Shown here piece after piece: positions 38,130 to 47,087 of a stretch of DNA of 64,000 bases. A program made the translations under genes and the position numbers. Location of the stretch: NCBI GenBank assembly GCA_012927625.1, contig JABBOV010000024.1, positions 283,982 through 347,981 on the forward strand, in the 5' to 3' direction. Under the pieces are notes generated by a model, which was not told the origin of the DNA, did not search any database, and was given only the letters and a program-made list of their open reading frames with translations. This stretch comes from Glaciimonas sp. GTDB taxonomy: Bacteria > Pseudomonadota > Gammaproteobacteria > Burkholderiales > Burkholderiaceae_D. Numbering within the stretch: the first letter of the stretch is position 1; the number at the start of each line of letters is the position of its first letter.

Positions 38130-38827
38130 CGGCACTGCTCGAAATCAGGGATTTGCACGCTTTTTACGGCAAGAGCCACGTCTTGAACGGAGTTAACCTT
38201 AACGTTGCAAAAGGTGAGATCGTCAGCCTGCTCGGGCGTAACGGCGTCGGCCGCTCGACCACCGTCAAGGCGGCGATGGGGCAGGTTGATGCCACCGGCT
38301 CGATACTTTTCAAGGGAGAAGAATTGATCGGCCTGAAAGCTTTTCAGGTCGCCCATAAAGGGCTCGGCTATGTGCCGGAAAATCGCGACATTTTCCCAAC
38401 CCTGACGGTGGAGCAAAATCTACTGCTGGGCCAGAAAAAAGGTAAAAAGTCGCGCTGGTCGTTTGACGACATGTACCAAATGTTTCCCAGACTCAAAGAG
38501 CGGCGGCATGTGGCCGCTGGGGTGCTGTCGGGCGGCGAGCAGCAAATGTTGACGTTGTGCCGCACCTTGATGGGCGACCCCGAACTGATCATGATCGATG
38601 AACCGACTGAAGGACTGGCGCCCAAAATTATCGATCTGGTGGCCGAATACTTGAAAGCATTGCAAGAGCGGGGCATCTCAATTCTTTTGGTTGAACAAAA
38701 ACTGGCGATTGCACTGGAAATTTCGCAGCGCGTATACGTAATGGGGCATGGCAGCATCGTATTCGAGGGTACCCCGCAGCAATTGCGCGTTGACGCCGCA
38801 ATTCGCAAGGAATGGCTGGAAGTTTGA
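38126..38827 (+). CDS. livF: ABC transporter ATP-binding protein (LivF type)
   Basis: A 233-aa ATPase with signature LSGGEQQML and Walker B LIMIDEPTEGLAP. The Walker A motif reads GRNGVGRST: Arg43 replaces the phosphate-binding Lys. I recall the same GVGRST form in other Burkholderiales LivF proteins, so it is probably a clade trait and not decay. LivG keeps the Lys. It is the last gene of the transporter unit. Confidence 0.89.
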   Translation: MTALLEIRDLHAFYGKSHVLNGVNLNVAKGEIVSLLGRNGVGRSTTVKAAMGQVDATGSILFKGEELIGLKAFQVAHKGLGYVPENRDIFPTLTVEQNLLLGQKKGKKSRWSFDDMYQMFPRLKERRHVAAGVLSGGEQQMLTLCRTLMGDPELIMIDEPTEGLAPKIIDLVAEYLKALQERGISILLVEQKLAIALEISQRVYVMGHGSIVFEGTPQQLRVDAAIRKEWLEV

Positions 38828-38840
38828 CAACCAACGCATG

Positions 38841-38877
38841 ACTGAATTTACCGATGCAAAAATGCATCAGTTTTTTT
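38841..38877 (+). terminator. Terminator after livF
   Basis: GATGCA-AAAA-TGCATC forms a 6-bp stem, extended through a mismatch by ACTGA/TCAGT arms, followed by TTTTTTT. It would end the ligase-transporter unit before the FadB-like gene. Confidence 0.6.
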
Positions 38878-38890
38878 AAACTTAAAATAA

Positions 38891-38901
38891 TACGATCGTT
38901 C
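38891..38901 (+). promoter_or_regulatory. Putative fatty-acid regulator palindrome before the FadB-like gene
   Basis: TACGATCGTTC contains the perfect 8-bp palindrome ACGATCGT. Its exact complement, GAACGATCGTA, occurs before the thiolase gene. TetR-family repressors of beta-oxidation (FadP/PsrA type) use sites of this size. Confidence 0.5.
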
Positions 38902-39016
38902 TTTTTACGGTATAGTCAAATCCTTGGATATAGCCACAATACTCGTTTCCAATAGCCGCATTTCAGCGACTCAACGATTCAACAATGTGAGACAACCTCA
39001 ACCTAAAGGAGCAGTT

Positions 39017-41098
39017 ATGACTGCCGAATATCAAGTCAAGGGCGCTGTTGCCGTCATTACTCTGAACAATCCCCCAGTAAATGGTTTGGGATTATCGACC
39101 CGCAGCGCGCTGGTTGATGGAATGAAAAAAGCGCTGGCAGACGATGCCGTCAAGGCGGTGGTGATTACCGGTGCCGGCAAGGCGTTCTCCGGCGGCGCGG
39201 ACATCAAGGAGTTCAATTCGCCCAAAGCGCTGACTGAGCCTTCCCTGCACACCGTCATCAATGTGGTTGAAAATTCCACCAAGCCCGTGGTAGCGGCGAT
39301 ACATTCGGTATGCATGGGCGGCGGGCTGGAACTGTCGCTGGCCTGCCACTATCGGGTAGCGGCACCCGGTGCGCAAATCGCCTTGCCTGAAGTCAAACTT
39401 GGGTTGTTGCCCGGTGCCGGTGGTACCCAGCGGCTACCGCGTGCGATCGGGGTCGAACTGGCCTTGAACATGATCGTATCCGGGACTCCTGTTGCGTCGG
39501 AAAAACTGGCACAAACGGGCTTATTCAATCAAATCATTGAAGACGATTTGATGCAGGGCGCACTGGCTTTTGCCGCCAGCGTGGCGGCAGTGCGCCCGCT
39601 GCCGAAAGTTCGCGACATTAACATCGATTATCCCAACCATGAAGCGTTTTTCCAGTTCTCGCGCAATACGGTCAAGGCGATGGCGGGTCCGTTCCCAGCC
39701 CCGTTGAAATGCGTGGATGCGGTGGCCGCAGCAGTGACCATGCGGTTCGAAGATGGCATCAAGTTCGAGCGCGACCTGTTCATGGCGCTGATACAAACTA
39801 CTGAATCCAAAGCGTTGCGTCATGCATTCTTCAGCGAACGCGCCGCCAGCAAGATTGCCGATATACCTGCTGACACGCCAGTGCATACGATCGATTCGGT
39901 CGCCGTGATCGGTGCCGGCACCATGGGCGGCGGCATTGCGATGAATTTCGCCAATGCCGGCATTCCCGTGACCATTCTCGAAATGCAGCAGGAAGCGCTG
40001 GACAAGGGATTAGCCACGATTCGCAAGAATTACGAAAATACGGCGAAGAAGGGCAAGCTTTCGCCCGAGAAATGCGCACAGCGCATCGATCTGATCAAGG
40101 GCACGCTATCGTATGAAGCGATCGGCCAAGCCGATATCGTGATCGAAGCAGTGTTCGAGGACATGGGCGTGAAAGAAACCGTGTTCAAAAAGCTCGATGC
40201 AGTAATGAAACAGGGCGCCATTCTGGCCACCAATACCTCAACGCTGGACATAAATCGCATCGCCAGTTTTACGCAGAGACCGCAAGATGTGATCGGCACC
40301 CACTTTTTCAGTCCGGCCAATGTGATGAAGTTGTTGGAAATCGTCCGTGGTGCGAAAACCGGCAAAGATGTGCTGGCCACCGTCATGGGACTAGCGAAAA
40401 AAATCAAGAAAACCGGTGTCGTTTCCGGTGTCTGCGACGGCTTCATCGGTAACCGCATGATCGAGCAATACAGCCGCCAGGCTGGCTTTTTGCTAGAAGA
40501 AGGCTGCCTGCCGGAGCAGGTCGACAAAGCGGTCGAAAAATTCGGCTTCGCAATGGGGCCGTTTCGCATGGGTGACCTGGCCGGCAACGATATCGGCTGG
40601 TATATCCGCAAGCGCAGATATATCGACAAACCGGATATCAGTTACTCCAAAACCGCCGATCTGCTGTGCGAAATGGGACGTTTCGGCCAGAAAACACAGG
40701 CTGGCTGGTATGACTATAAAGCCGGCGACCGCAAGGCATACCCAGCACAAGTGGTCAACGATATGATTGTTCATCACTCGGCCGATTTGGGTATCGAGCG
40801 GCGCAAGATCAGCGATCAGGAAATTGTCGAGCGCCTGGTGTTCTCGATGGTCAATGAAGCCGCATATATCCTGGACGAAGGAATTGCCCAGCGCGCTTCC
40901 GATATCGATATCGTGTACCTGACCGGTTACGGCTTCCCACTATTTCGTGGTGGCCCGATGTTTTATGCCGATACCGTCGGCTTACCGAATGTAGTGGCGG
41001 CGATGGAGAAATATGCACGCGGCCGCAATGGCGATGCATGGAAAGTGGCGCCGTTGTTGCAAAAGCTGGCCGATGAAGGAAAAACTTTTAACGGATAA
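39017..41098 (+). CDS. Bifunctional enoyl-CoA hydratase / 3-hydroxyacyl-CoA dehydrogenase
   Basis: A 693-aa FadB/FadJ-like beta-oxidation enzyme. The N-terminal crotonase domain has GAGKAFSGGADIKEF (oxyanion hole and CoA contact) and LGLLPGAGGTQRLPRAIG (active-site Glu region lies between). The dehydrogenase starts with NAD-binding IGAGTMGGGIAMNFANAG at about 298-315 and has THFFSPANVMKLLEIV with the catalytic His, ending in two 3HCDH_C domains. ATG 39017 follows AAAGGAG. It is separated from its thiolase partner by about 4 kb of minus-strand genes. The short length suggests the FadJ/peroxisomal-type subgroup. Confidence 0.92.
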   Translation: MTAEYQVKGAVAVITLNNPPVNGLGLSTRSALVDGMKKALADDAVKAVVITGAGKAFSGGADIKEFNSPKALTEPSLHTVINVVENSTKPVVAAIHSVCMGGGLELSLACHYRVAAPGAQIALPEVKLGLLPGAGGTQRLPRAIGVELALNMIVSGTPVASEKLAQTGLFNQIIEDDLMQGALAFAASVAAVRPLPKVRDINIDYPNHEAFFQFSRNTVKAMAGPFPAPLKCVDAVAAAVTMRFEDGIKFERDLFMALIQTTESKALRHAFFSERAASKIADIPADTPVHTIDSVAVIGAGTMGGGIAMNFANAGIPVTILEMQQEALDKGLATIRKNYENTAKKGKLSPEKCAQRIDLIKGTLSYEAIGQADIVIEAVFEDMGVKETVFKKLDAVMKQGAILATNTSTLDINRIASFTQRPQDVIGTHFFSPANVMKLLEIVRGAKTGKDVLATVMGLAKKIKKTGVVSGVCDGFIGNRMIEQYSRQAGFLLEEGCLPEQVDKAVEKFGFAMGPFRMGDLAGNDIGWYIRKRRYIDKPDISYSKTADLLCEMGRFGQKTQAGWYDYKAGDRKAYPAQVVNDMIVHHSADLGIERRKISDQEIVERLVFSMVNEAAYILDEGIAQRASDIDIVYLTGYGFPLFRGGPMFYADTVGLPNVVAAMEKYARGRNGDAWKVAPLLQKLADEGKTFNG

Positions 41099-41122
41099 GC
41101 TGTTGTGCTGGATCTGTTTGAC

Positions 41123-41154
41123 AAAAAACGGCCATCATTCGATGGTCGTTTTTT
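41123..41154. terminator. Rho-independent terminator after the FadB-like gene
   Basis: A 14-bp stem (AAAAAACGGCCATC paired with GATGGTCGTTTTTT, one G-T pair) around loop ATTC, with a T tract. Confidence 0.85.
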
Positions 41155-41192
41155 TATTCGATATGATAGCTGTCACAATCAGCAGCATAAGC

Positions 41193-41262
41193 ATACATGC
41201 CACTGTATTTTTAGTAAGTTAAACAATTAATGCGGAAGCGGCATTAATTTTTTGCATACTCC
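41193..41262 (-). repeat. AT-rich 70-bp intergenic repeat, copy 5 of 8
   Basis: On the minus strand: GGAGTATGCA, CCGCATTAATT at offset 28, AAAAATACAG at offset 51, ATGTAT at the end. It lies between converging genes and is most like copy 6. Confidence 0.8.
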
Positions 41263-41297
41263 GCTTTTTTTAAAGAAACATGCTGAACGCGGAATGC

Positions 41298-41951
41298 TCA
41301 GGCCGCCAGCAAGCCTGCCGCAATATTGACCGAAAGCCCCAGAATTGCCGCATTAAACAGGTAACTAAGCAGGGATTGCGCCAGTACTGCCTTGCGCATC
41401 GGACGACTCCAAATGATGACATCCGAGGTTTGCGCCGCCACAGCGATGGTGAATGCAAAATATAGAAAATCCCAGTAATTCGGGTTTTTTTCCTGCTCTG
41501 GAAATTTGAGCGGTTGCTGGCTGGCCGGAGCGCGATAAAACATGCGGGCGTAATGGATGGTAAACATGGTTCCGATCAGAAACCAGGAGCCTAGTACCGT
41601 GCTGCCGGTAAGCGCATAGTGCAAAACGCGTTGGCTAGTTGGCAATTGTTGCGCGGCGGCCAACTCCAGAATGATTGCGGCCAGACTGGCAATGGCGCTG
41701 AGGGACATGATAGCCAGCACGGCAACCGCGCCTTCATCCTCTTGTTCTGCAATTTTTCGCACCTTTGCGTGATCGGCATGCAGCATCAACCACCCCATCA
41801 GGCACAGATACGACCAGGCTGCAATATTCCAGCCAGTCAATATGCGCGTTATCAAAAGCCATGATTCGGGCAATACAAATATGGCAACACACCCGGCCAG
41901 TAGTGCGATAGTCAGGCGTGGATGGCGCTGCGGGTTGAAAAATTGGCGCAT
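41298..41951 (-). CDS. DUF1345 membrane protein
   Basis: A 217-aa inner-membrane protein with five or six hydrophobic segments. The family-typical blocks are LHADHAKVRKIAEQEDEG, YARMFYRAPASQQ and NPNYWDFLYFAFTIAVAAQT (the conserved YWDFLYFSFTIGMT-like motif), then TSDVIIWSRPMRK. ATG 41951 is chosen as family members start with the RQFFNPQRHPRL-like stretch. The function is unknown. It lies downstream of the PPi-phosphofructokinase gene on the same strand. Confidence 0.82.
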   Translation of the reverse strand: MRQFFNPQRHPRLTIALLAGCVAIFVLPESWLLITRILTGWNIAAWSYLCLMGWLMLHADHAKVRKIAEQEDEGAVAVLAIMSLSAIASLAAIILELAAAQQLPTSQRVLHYALTGSTVLGSWFLIGTMFTIHYARMFYRAPASQQPLKFPEQEKNPNYWDFLYFAFTIAVAAQTSDVIIWSRPMRKAVLAQSLLSYLFNAAILGLSVNIAAGLLAA

Positions 41952-41994
41952 GTGGGTAAAAGTATACGAAAGTATTGTGAATGACGAGGGGTTA

Positions 41995-43215
41995 TTAACT
42001 AGCGGCAGCAATAATCTTTGCCACCGGATTTGCCCGCAGCCGGGATGCTTCCGGCATGTCGGCGCCCAGCAACGGGCGCAGATATTGACGGAAGGCTTCG
42101 GTGACGTCGGTGCCGGATGCAGCGATGAAGGCATCTTCCATTACGCGCGTTTTGCCCGCTACTTCCTGCAATTGCAACAGTGCGTAATCGACCGCGTAAT
42201 TGCCGCTGCGCCGGATCGCCACCGAGCCGTCGCGGTCGCCCCGCATCGCAAACTGCACCGCTTTCTCGCCGGCCTCGCGCGCTTCGCACTGATCCACATC
42301 CGACACGCAACCGATGAACGAACGCTGCAGGTAGCCGAAGGTGTCACCTCGCACACGCTTGATCTGGAGCTTGCTCTTGATTTCCTCGCACAACAGATCG
42401 GCCAGCGCGCCGGTGCCGGAGAGTTGCAGATTGCCGTGCGCATCGTGCTCCGAATTTTTAGCCAGCAGGCTGATAACGGGTATGCCTGAAGCGTCGTGAA
42501 TGCCTTCGGAAACCGCAATCACACAGCGCCCGATACGATCATGCACTGCCTTGACGTCGGCCAGAAATTGCTCCAGAACGAATGTGCGCTCAGGCAGGTA
42601 AATCAGATGCGGCCCGTCGTCGGGAAATTTCTTGCCTAGCGCCGCCGCCGCGGTCAGAAAGCCAGCGTGACGGCCCATCACCACACCGACATACACGCCG
42701 GGCAAGGATGCGTTGTCCAGGTTGGCGCCGGCAAACGCCTGTGCCACAAAGCGCGCCGCCGATGGAAATCCGGGCGTGTGGTCGTTGCCGACCAGGTCGT
42801 TGTCTATCGTTTTTGGAATGTGAATGCAGCGCAGCGGATACCCGGCTTTCTGCGCTTGCTGACTGACGATCTGCACGGTGTCGCTTGAGTCATTGCCGCC
42901 GATGTAAAAAAAATGTTCGATCTGGTGCGCCCGCAACACCTTGAAAATTTCCTGGCAATACTTGACGTCCGGCTTGTCACGGGTGGAACCCAGCGCTGAA
43001 GAAGGCGTTTTTGCCACCAGTTCCAGGTTGTGGCTGGTTTCCTGCGTCAGGTCGATGAAGTCTTCCTCCAGTATCCCGCGCACGCCATGACGGGCACCGT
43101 AGACCCGTTCAACATTGCGAAAATGGCGCGCTTCAAGGGTCACGCCCACCAGCGACTGATTGATTACCGCAGTCGGGCCACCGCCTTGGGCGACAAGAAT
43201 TTTTCCAGATGCCAT
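41995..43215 (-). CDS. pfp: PPi-dependent 6-phosphofructokinase
   Basis: A 406-aa phosphofructokinase that reversibly interconverts fructose 6-phosphate and fructose 1,6-bisphosphate. VAQGGGPTAVINQSL starts the fold and GGNDSSDT at 106-113 is the phosphoryl-donor loop. PKTIDND at 134-140 has Lys135 where ATP enzymes have Gly, a mark of pyrophosphate use. Asp of TIDND is catalytic. This type is common in beta-proteobacteria that lack ATP-PFK, serving both glycolysis and gluconeogenesis. Confidence 0.9.
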   Translation of the reverse strand: MASGKILVAQGGGPTAVINQSLVGVTLEARHFRNVERVYGARHGVRGILEEDFIDLTQETSHNLELVAKTPSSALGSTRDKPDVKYCQEIFKVLRAHQIEHFFYIGGNDSSDTVQIVSQQAQKAGYPLRCIHIPKTIDNDLVGNDHTPGFPSAARFVAQAFAGANLDNASLPGVYVGVVMGRHAGFLTAAAALGKKFPDDGPHLIYLPERTFVLEQFLADVKAVHDRIGRCVIAVSEGIHDASGIPVISLLAKNSEHDAHGNLQLSGTGALADLLCEEIKSKLQIKRVRGDTFGYLQRSFIGCVSDVDQCEAREAGEKAVQFAMRGDRDGSVAIRRSGNYAVDYALLQLQEVAGKTRVMEDAFIAASGTDVTEAFRQYLRPLLGADMPEASRLRANPVAKIIAAAS

Positions 43216-43273
43216 GCCATTCTCCTAACAATTTTTCATGCTTTTGATTGTAACCCCGGCGTATCGATACCAG

Positions 43274-43325
43274 TAGTGCAGGCCTCCGTGCCTGCGCCGG
43301 GCAGCAGGTACGGAGGCCTGCACTA
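43274..43325. repeat. Large REP-type hairpin
   Basis: A 22-bp stem (TAGTGCAGGCCTCCGTGCCT... and its near-perfect complement, one G-T pair) around an 8-base loop, between pfp and the MHS transporter gene. A short fragment of the same family (TGCAGGCCTGCACTAC) occurs at 48357-48372. Confidence 0.75.
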
Positions 43326-43392
43326 TTTATAATCAATTTTTAAAGCAATTTTTAAGGCAACATTTTTGCGTAAGCCCTGCATCCAAATAACA

Positions 43393-45054
43393 TCAATCAC
43401 TGGCGTAAATGTCCTTGCCGCTGGTTTCCTCGATGTACAGCATGCCGATGATAAATGTGACCAGGGCGATGATGACCGGATACCACAAGCCATAATAAAT
43501 ATCACCCTTGAAAGCTACCAGTGCGAAGGTTGTGGTGGGCAGAAAGCCGCCAAACCAGCCATTGCCGATGTGGTACGGCAGCGACATTGAGGTGTAGCGT
43601 ATACGGGTTGGAAATAATTCCACCAGTAGTGCAGCAATTGGGCCGTACACCATGGTCACAAACAACATCAGCACGAACAACAAAAACAACAGCATGCCAC
43701 GGTTGACCTGTTCTGGGTCGGCCTTGGTTGGATAGCCAGCAGCTTTCAGGGCGTTCGTCATTTGTTTGGTAAAGGTTTCGGTTCGCAGGGCGGCATCTGC
43801 CGCGCTCAGGCCGGTGGCATCAAACCCTTGCAGGATCTGTCCGCCGATCTGGATTGCGGCGATTGAGCCGGCAGGGCTGTCGACATTCGCATAATTGACC
43901 GATGCTTTGGTCAGTGCGGTGCGGGCGATATCGCAGGAAGAATCGAATTTCTTTACGCCAGTGGGATTAAACAGAAAATGGCACTCGGACGGATCGGCTT
44001 TGACAATGACCGGCGCACTGGCCTGCGCCGCTTCCAGCGCCGGATTGGCGTAGTGCGTAATGGCCTTGAAGATCGGGAAATAGGTCAGTGCAGCCAGTAA
44101 GCAGCCGGCCATAATGATCGGCTTACGGCCGATTTTGTCTGAAAGTGCGCCAAAAATGATGAAAAACGGCGTTCCCAGCAGCAGTGAGGCTGCAATCAGC
44201 AGGTTTGCGGTCTGGCCATTGACCTTCAGTGTCTGGATCAGGAAGAACAGCGTGTAAAACTGGCCGGTGTACCAGACCACAGCCTGGCCTGCGGTCAAGC
44301 CAAATAGCGCCAGGATGACAATTTTCATGTTTTTCCAGCGCCCGAAAGACTCTGTGAGCGGCGCCGGGGAAGTTCTGCCTTGCGCTTTCATCCGTGCAAA
44401 AGCCGGTGACTCGCGCAATGACATGCGGATCCAGACCGACACTGCCAGCAAAAAAATCGAGACCAGGAACGGAATCCGCCAACCCCAATCCTGGAACGCT
44501 TCTTCGCCAACTGCGGTGCGCATGCCCAGAATAATCAGCAATGACATCAGCAAACCCAGCGTTGCAGTGGTCTGAATCCAGGCGGTGAAAATGCCGCGTT
44601 TATGATTCGGCGCATGTTCGGCGACATAGATTGCGGCTCCTCCGTATTCACCGCCCAAGGCCAGACCTTGCAGAATGCGCATGCTGACCAGCGCAATCGG
44701 CGCTGCCATCCCGATCGAGGTGTAACTGGGCAACAGGCCAACGATAAAAGTTGCACTGCCCATGATCAGGATCGTCAGCAAAAAGACGTATTTACGCCCA
44801 ACCATGTCGCCCAGGCGGCCGAAAATCAGGGCGCCAAAAGGGCGCACGATGAAGCCGGCGGCAAATGCCAACAGCGCAAAGATGAAGCCGGTGTTTTCAT
44901 CCACGCCTGAGAAGAACTGCCGGGCTATGATTGTGGCCAGCGAACCATACAGGTAAAAGTCATACCATTCGAATATGGTGCCCAGCGAGGATGCAAAAAT
45001 CACTTTCTGTTCTTCTGCCGTGAAGACGTGCGCTGGGGGTGTTGCGGGCGTCAT
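43393..45054 (-). CDS. MHS-family MFS metabolite:H+ symporter
   Basis: A 553-aa inner-membrane symporter. TIFEWYDFYLYGSLA near residue 30 is the MHS signature, GRLGDMVGRKYVFLLTI is the MFS loop 2-3 motif, and QGLALGGEYGGAA is the MHS helix-5 motif. A loop of about 110 residues (roughly 340-450) with two Cys (SECHF, SSCDI) is inserted between late helices, probably periplasmic. Substrates in this family include citrate, ketoglutarate, proline and shikimate. Acyl-CoA genes around it suggest an organic acid. Confidence 0.87.
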   Translation of the reverse strand: MTPATPPAHVFTAEEQKVIFASSLGTIFEWYDFYLYGSLATIIARQFFSGVDENTGFIFALLAFAAGFIVRPFGALIFGRLGDMVGRKYVFLLTILIMGSATFIVGLLPSYTSIGMAAPIALVSMRILQGLALGGEYGGAAIYVAEHAPNHKRGIFTAWIQTTATLGLLMSLLIILGMRTAVGEEAFQDWGWRIPFLVSIFLLAVSVWIRMSLRESPAFARMKAQGRTSPAPLTESFGRWKNMKIVILALFGLTAGQAVVWYTGQFYTLFFLIQTLKVNGQTANLLIAASLLLGTPFFIIFGALSDKIGRKPIIMAGCLLAALTYFPIFKAITHYANPALEAAQASAPVIVKADPSECHFLFNPTGVKKFDSSCDIARTALTKASVNYANVDSPAGSIAAIQIGGQILQGFDATGLSAADAALRTETFTKQMTNALKAAGYPTKADPEQVNRGMLLFLLFVLMLFVTMVYGPIAALLVELFPTRIRYTSMSLPYHIGNGWFGGFLPTTTFALVAFKGDIYYGLWYPVIIALVTFIIGMLYIEETSGKDIYASD

Positions 45055-45346
45055 TCGTTCTCCTCAAATTATTTTTATTAGAACTGGCTTGCAAAGCGCA
45101 GCACGGATTTGCTTGAGTTTCGACTCTGAAGCTTACGTGATTCTTGCGTGTAAATTGAAAACCAGCGACGCCTCAAGACAAGCACGCCAAATGCAATTTC
45201 AGACACTTTTTATATTTGCGAACGATCGTACTAAATTATGCTATTCTGCGATTTATGCAATCCATGCAATGCATCGGCTTTGCTGCAAAAAAGGCCCTTT
45301 GCAAAACTAGAAAACCCAACACATCACTGACAAATAGGAGACTTTC
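45055..45346. other. Divergent promoter region MHS transporter / thiolase
   Basis: 292 bp with no gene. It holds the GAACGATCGTA site at 45220-45230 and, next to it, an AT-rich stretch with a possible -10 TATGCT (45237-45242) for the thiolase. Confidence 0.5.
45220..45230 (-). promoter_or_regulatory. Putative fatty-acid regulator palindrome before the thiolase
   Basis: GAACGATCGTA, the exact complement of the 38891 site, centred on ACGATCGT. It lies 116 bp before the thiolase ATG and close to a possible -10, fitting a repressor site. Confidence 0.5.
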
Positions 45347-46525
45347 ATGACTGATGCCGTCATCGTATCGACCGCCCGCACTGCTCTGGCCAAATCCTGG
45401 AAGGGTGCTTTCAACATGACCCATGGCGCCACGCTGGGCGGTCATGTGCTGCATGCTGCGATTGAACGCGCTGGAATCGAACCCGGCGAAGTGGAAGATG
45501 TAATGATGGGTTGCGCCACGCCGGAAGGTGCGACCGGCAGCAATATCGCGCGCCAGATTGCACTGCGCGCCGGTTGCCCGGTGACCACATCCGGCATGAC
45601 GATCAATCGGTTTTGCTCTTCCGGGCTGCAAACCATCGCACTGGCGGCGCAGCGCATCATTGCCGGCGAAGGCGATATTTATGCGGCCGGCGGCGTCGAA
45701 TCGATTTCCTGCGTACAGCAAGAAGCGAACCTGCACATGATCCGGGAAACTTGGTTGCAAGAACACAAACCGGCGCTGTATTGGCTGATGCTGCAAACCG
45801 CAGAAACCGTCGCCAAGCGCTATAACATTGCGCGCCAGCGCCAGGACGAATACGGCGTGCAAAGCCAGTTGCGCGCCGCCGCAGCACAAGCCTCCGGCAA
45901 GTTCATGGACGAAATTGTGCCGATGACCACCATCATGGGCGTGGCCGACAAGGCCAGCGGCATGCTGATGACGAAGGAAGTCACGATCAGTGCCGATGAA
46001 GGCATTCGCGCCGACACCACACTTGAGGCGGTATCGAAAATCCGTTCGGCAATCCCGGGCGGCGTGATTACCGCCGGTAACGCCAGTCAATTCTCCGATG
46101 GCGCATCGGTTGCCATCGTGATGAACAGTAAGCTTGCAGAAGCCAGGGGCTTGCAGCCGCTCGGTATCTTCCGCGGTTTTGCAGTAGCCGGTTGCGAGCC
46201 GGACGAGATGGGCATCGGCCCGGTATTTGCAATTCCAAAACTGCTGAAAAAAGCCGGCCTGAAAGTCTCCGATATCGGCCTGTGGGAACTCAACGAAGCG
46301 TTTGCGGTGCAAGTGCTGTATTGCGCCGATACGCTCGGCATCCCGATGGATCGCCTGAATGTGGATGGTGGCGCGATTGCGGTGGGCCATCCGTACGGCG
46401 TATCCGGCGCACGCTTGACCGGGCATGCGCTGATTGAAGGCAAGCGGCGCGGCGTCAAATACGTGGTTGTGACCATGTGCATCGGCGGTGGCCAGGGTGC
46501 TGCCGGTCTGTTTGAAGTAGTTTAA
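45347..46525 (+). CDS. fadA: Acetyl-CoA C-acyltransferase (3-ketoacyl-CoA thiolase)
   Basis: A 392-aa thiolase that cleaves 3-ketoacyl-CoA with CoA. The acyl-accepting nucleophile is Cys90 in [28 protein letters not shown] carries the catalytic His and [14 protein letters not shown] the second Cys. [11 protein letters not shown] (usually NEAFA) is intact. It is placed for beta-oxidation with the FadB-like enzyme; acetyl-CoA acetyltransferase use is also possible. ATAGGAG precedes the ATG. Confidence 0.9.
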   Translation: MTDAVIVSTARTALAKSWKGAFNMTHGATLGGHVLHAAIERAGIEPGEVEDVMMGCATPEGATGSNIARQIALRAGCPVTTSGMTINRFCSSGLQTIALAAQRIIAGEGDIYAAGGVESISCVQQEANLHMIRETWLQEHKPALYWLMLQTAETVAKRYNIARQRQDEYGVQSQLRAAAAQASGKFMDEIVPMTTIMGVADKASGMLMTKEVTISADEGIRADTTLEAVSKIRSAIPGGVITAGNASQFSDGASVAIVMNSKLAEARGLQPLGIFRGFAVAGCEPDEMGIGPVFAIPKLLKKAGLKVSDIGLWELNEAFAVQVLYCADTLGIPMDRLNVDGGAIAVGHPYGVSGARLTGHALIEGKRRGVKYVVVTMCIGGGQGAAGLFEVV

Positions 46526-46593
46526 GGCTTGAATATCGGCACGCGAGGTTTTAAAGTGCTGCTCTCTTTAAACGTACAAACAGGATACCAACC

Positions 46594-46896
46594 ATGATCA
46601 GGCACATCGTCATGTGGCAATTGAAAGACCGGGCCGAAGGCGCGGACAAGGCCAGCAATGCGGTAAAAATGAAGCAGATGATCGATAGTTGTCGTGACAT
46701 CGTGCCGGGCATCCTGAAGCTCGAAGTCGCGCTGGCGCAAGACGGGCTGGAAGCGACTTACGATGTGGTGCTGTATGCGGAATTCGAGTCGGTAGCAGCA
46801 CTGGACGCGTATCAAAATCATCCGACACATCAGGCCATCAAGCCCTTTATCGGTGCGATACGGCAGGCCCGGCAGTGTATGGATTATGTGCTGTAA
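46594..46896 (+). CDS. Dabb (stress-responsive A/B barrel) domain protein
   Basis: A 100-aa protein starting MIRHIVMWQLKD, with IVPGILKLEVALAQDG and YDVVLYAEFESVAALDAYQN followed by HPTHQAIKPFI, the full Dabb domain. Members are small dimeric barrels of varied or unknown function; some act on polyketide or aromatic intermediates. It lies 68 bp after the thiolase on the same strand and may be co-transcribed. Confidence 0.85.
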   Translation: MIRHIVMWQLKDRAEGADKASNAVKMKQMIDSCRDIVPGILKLEVALAQDGLEATYDVVLYAEFESVAALDAYQNHPTHQAIKPFIGAIRQARQCMDYVL

Positions 46897-46924
46897 ATAG
46901 TCTGTAAATAGCTGTGAATACGTT

Positions 46925-46994
46925 ATACATAGCCGTGTATTTTTAACATATCATTATATTAATGCGGGGAGTGCATTGTTTTTATGCATACTCC
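46925..46994 (-). repeat. AT-rich 70-bp intergenic repeat, copy 6 of 8
   Basis: On the minus strand: GGAGTATGCA, CCGCATTAAT at offset 28, AAAAATACAC at offset 51, ATGTAT at the end. It is upstream of the SDR gene. Confidence 0.8.
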
Positions 46995-47087
46995 TGCTAT
47001 GCGAATGTAGGGTAAGTGAAACCTGCGTTTTTCATACAATCAAACTACTCGGGTTTCCCTCGTCCTGCCTTTAAAGAAAGAAAACAC

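Noticed and set aside
45236..46426. 396-codon minus-strand frame opposite the thiolase
   Set aside because: Low-complexity His/Ala-rich translation typical of the antisense of a GC-rich gene; the thiolase on the plus strand is intact.
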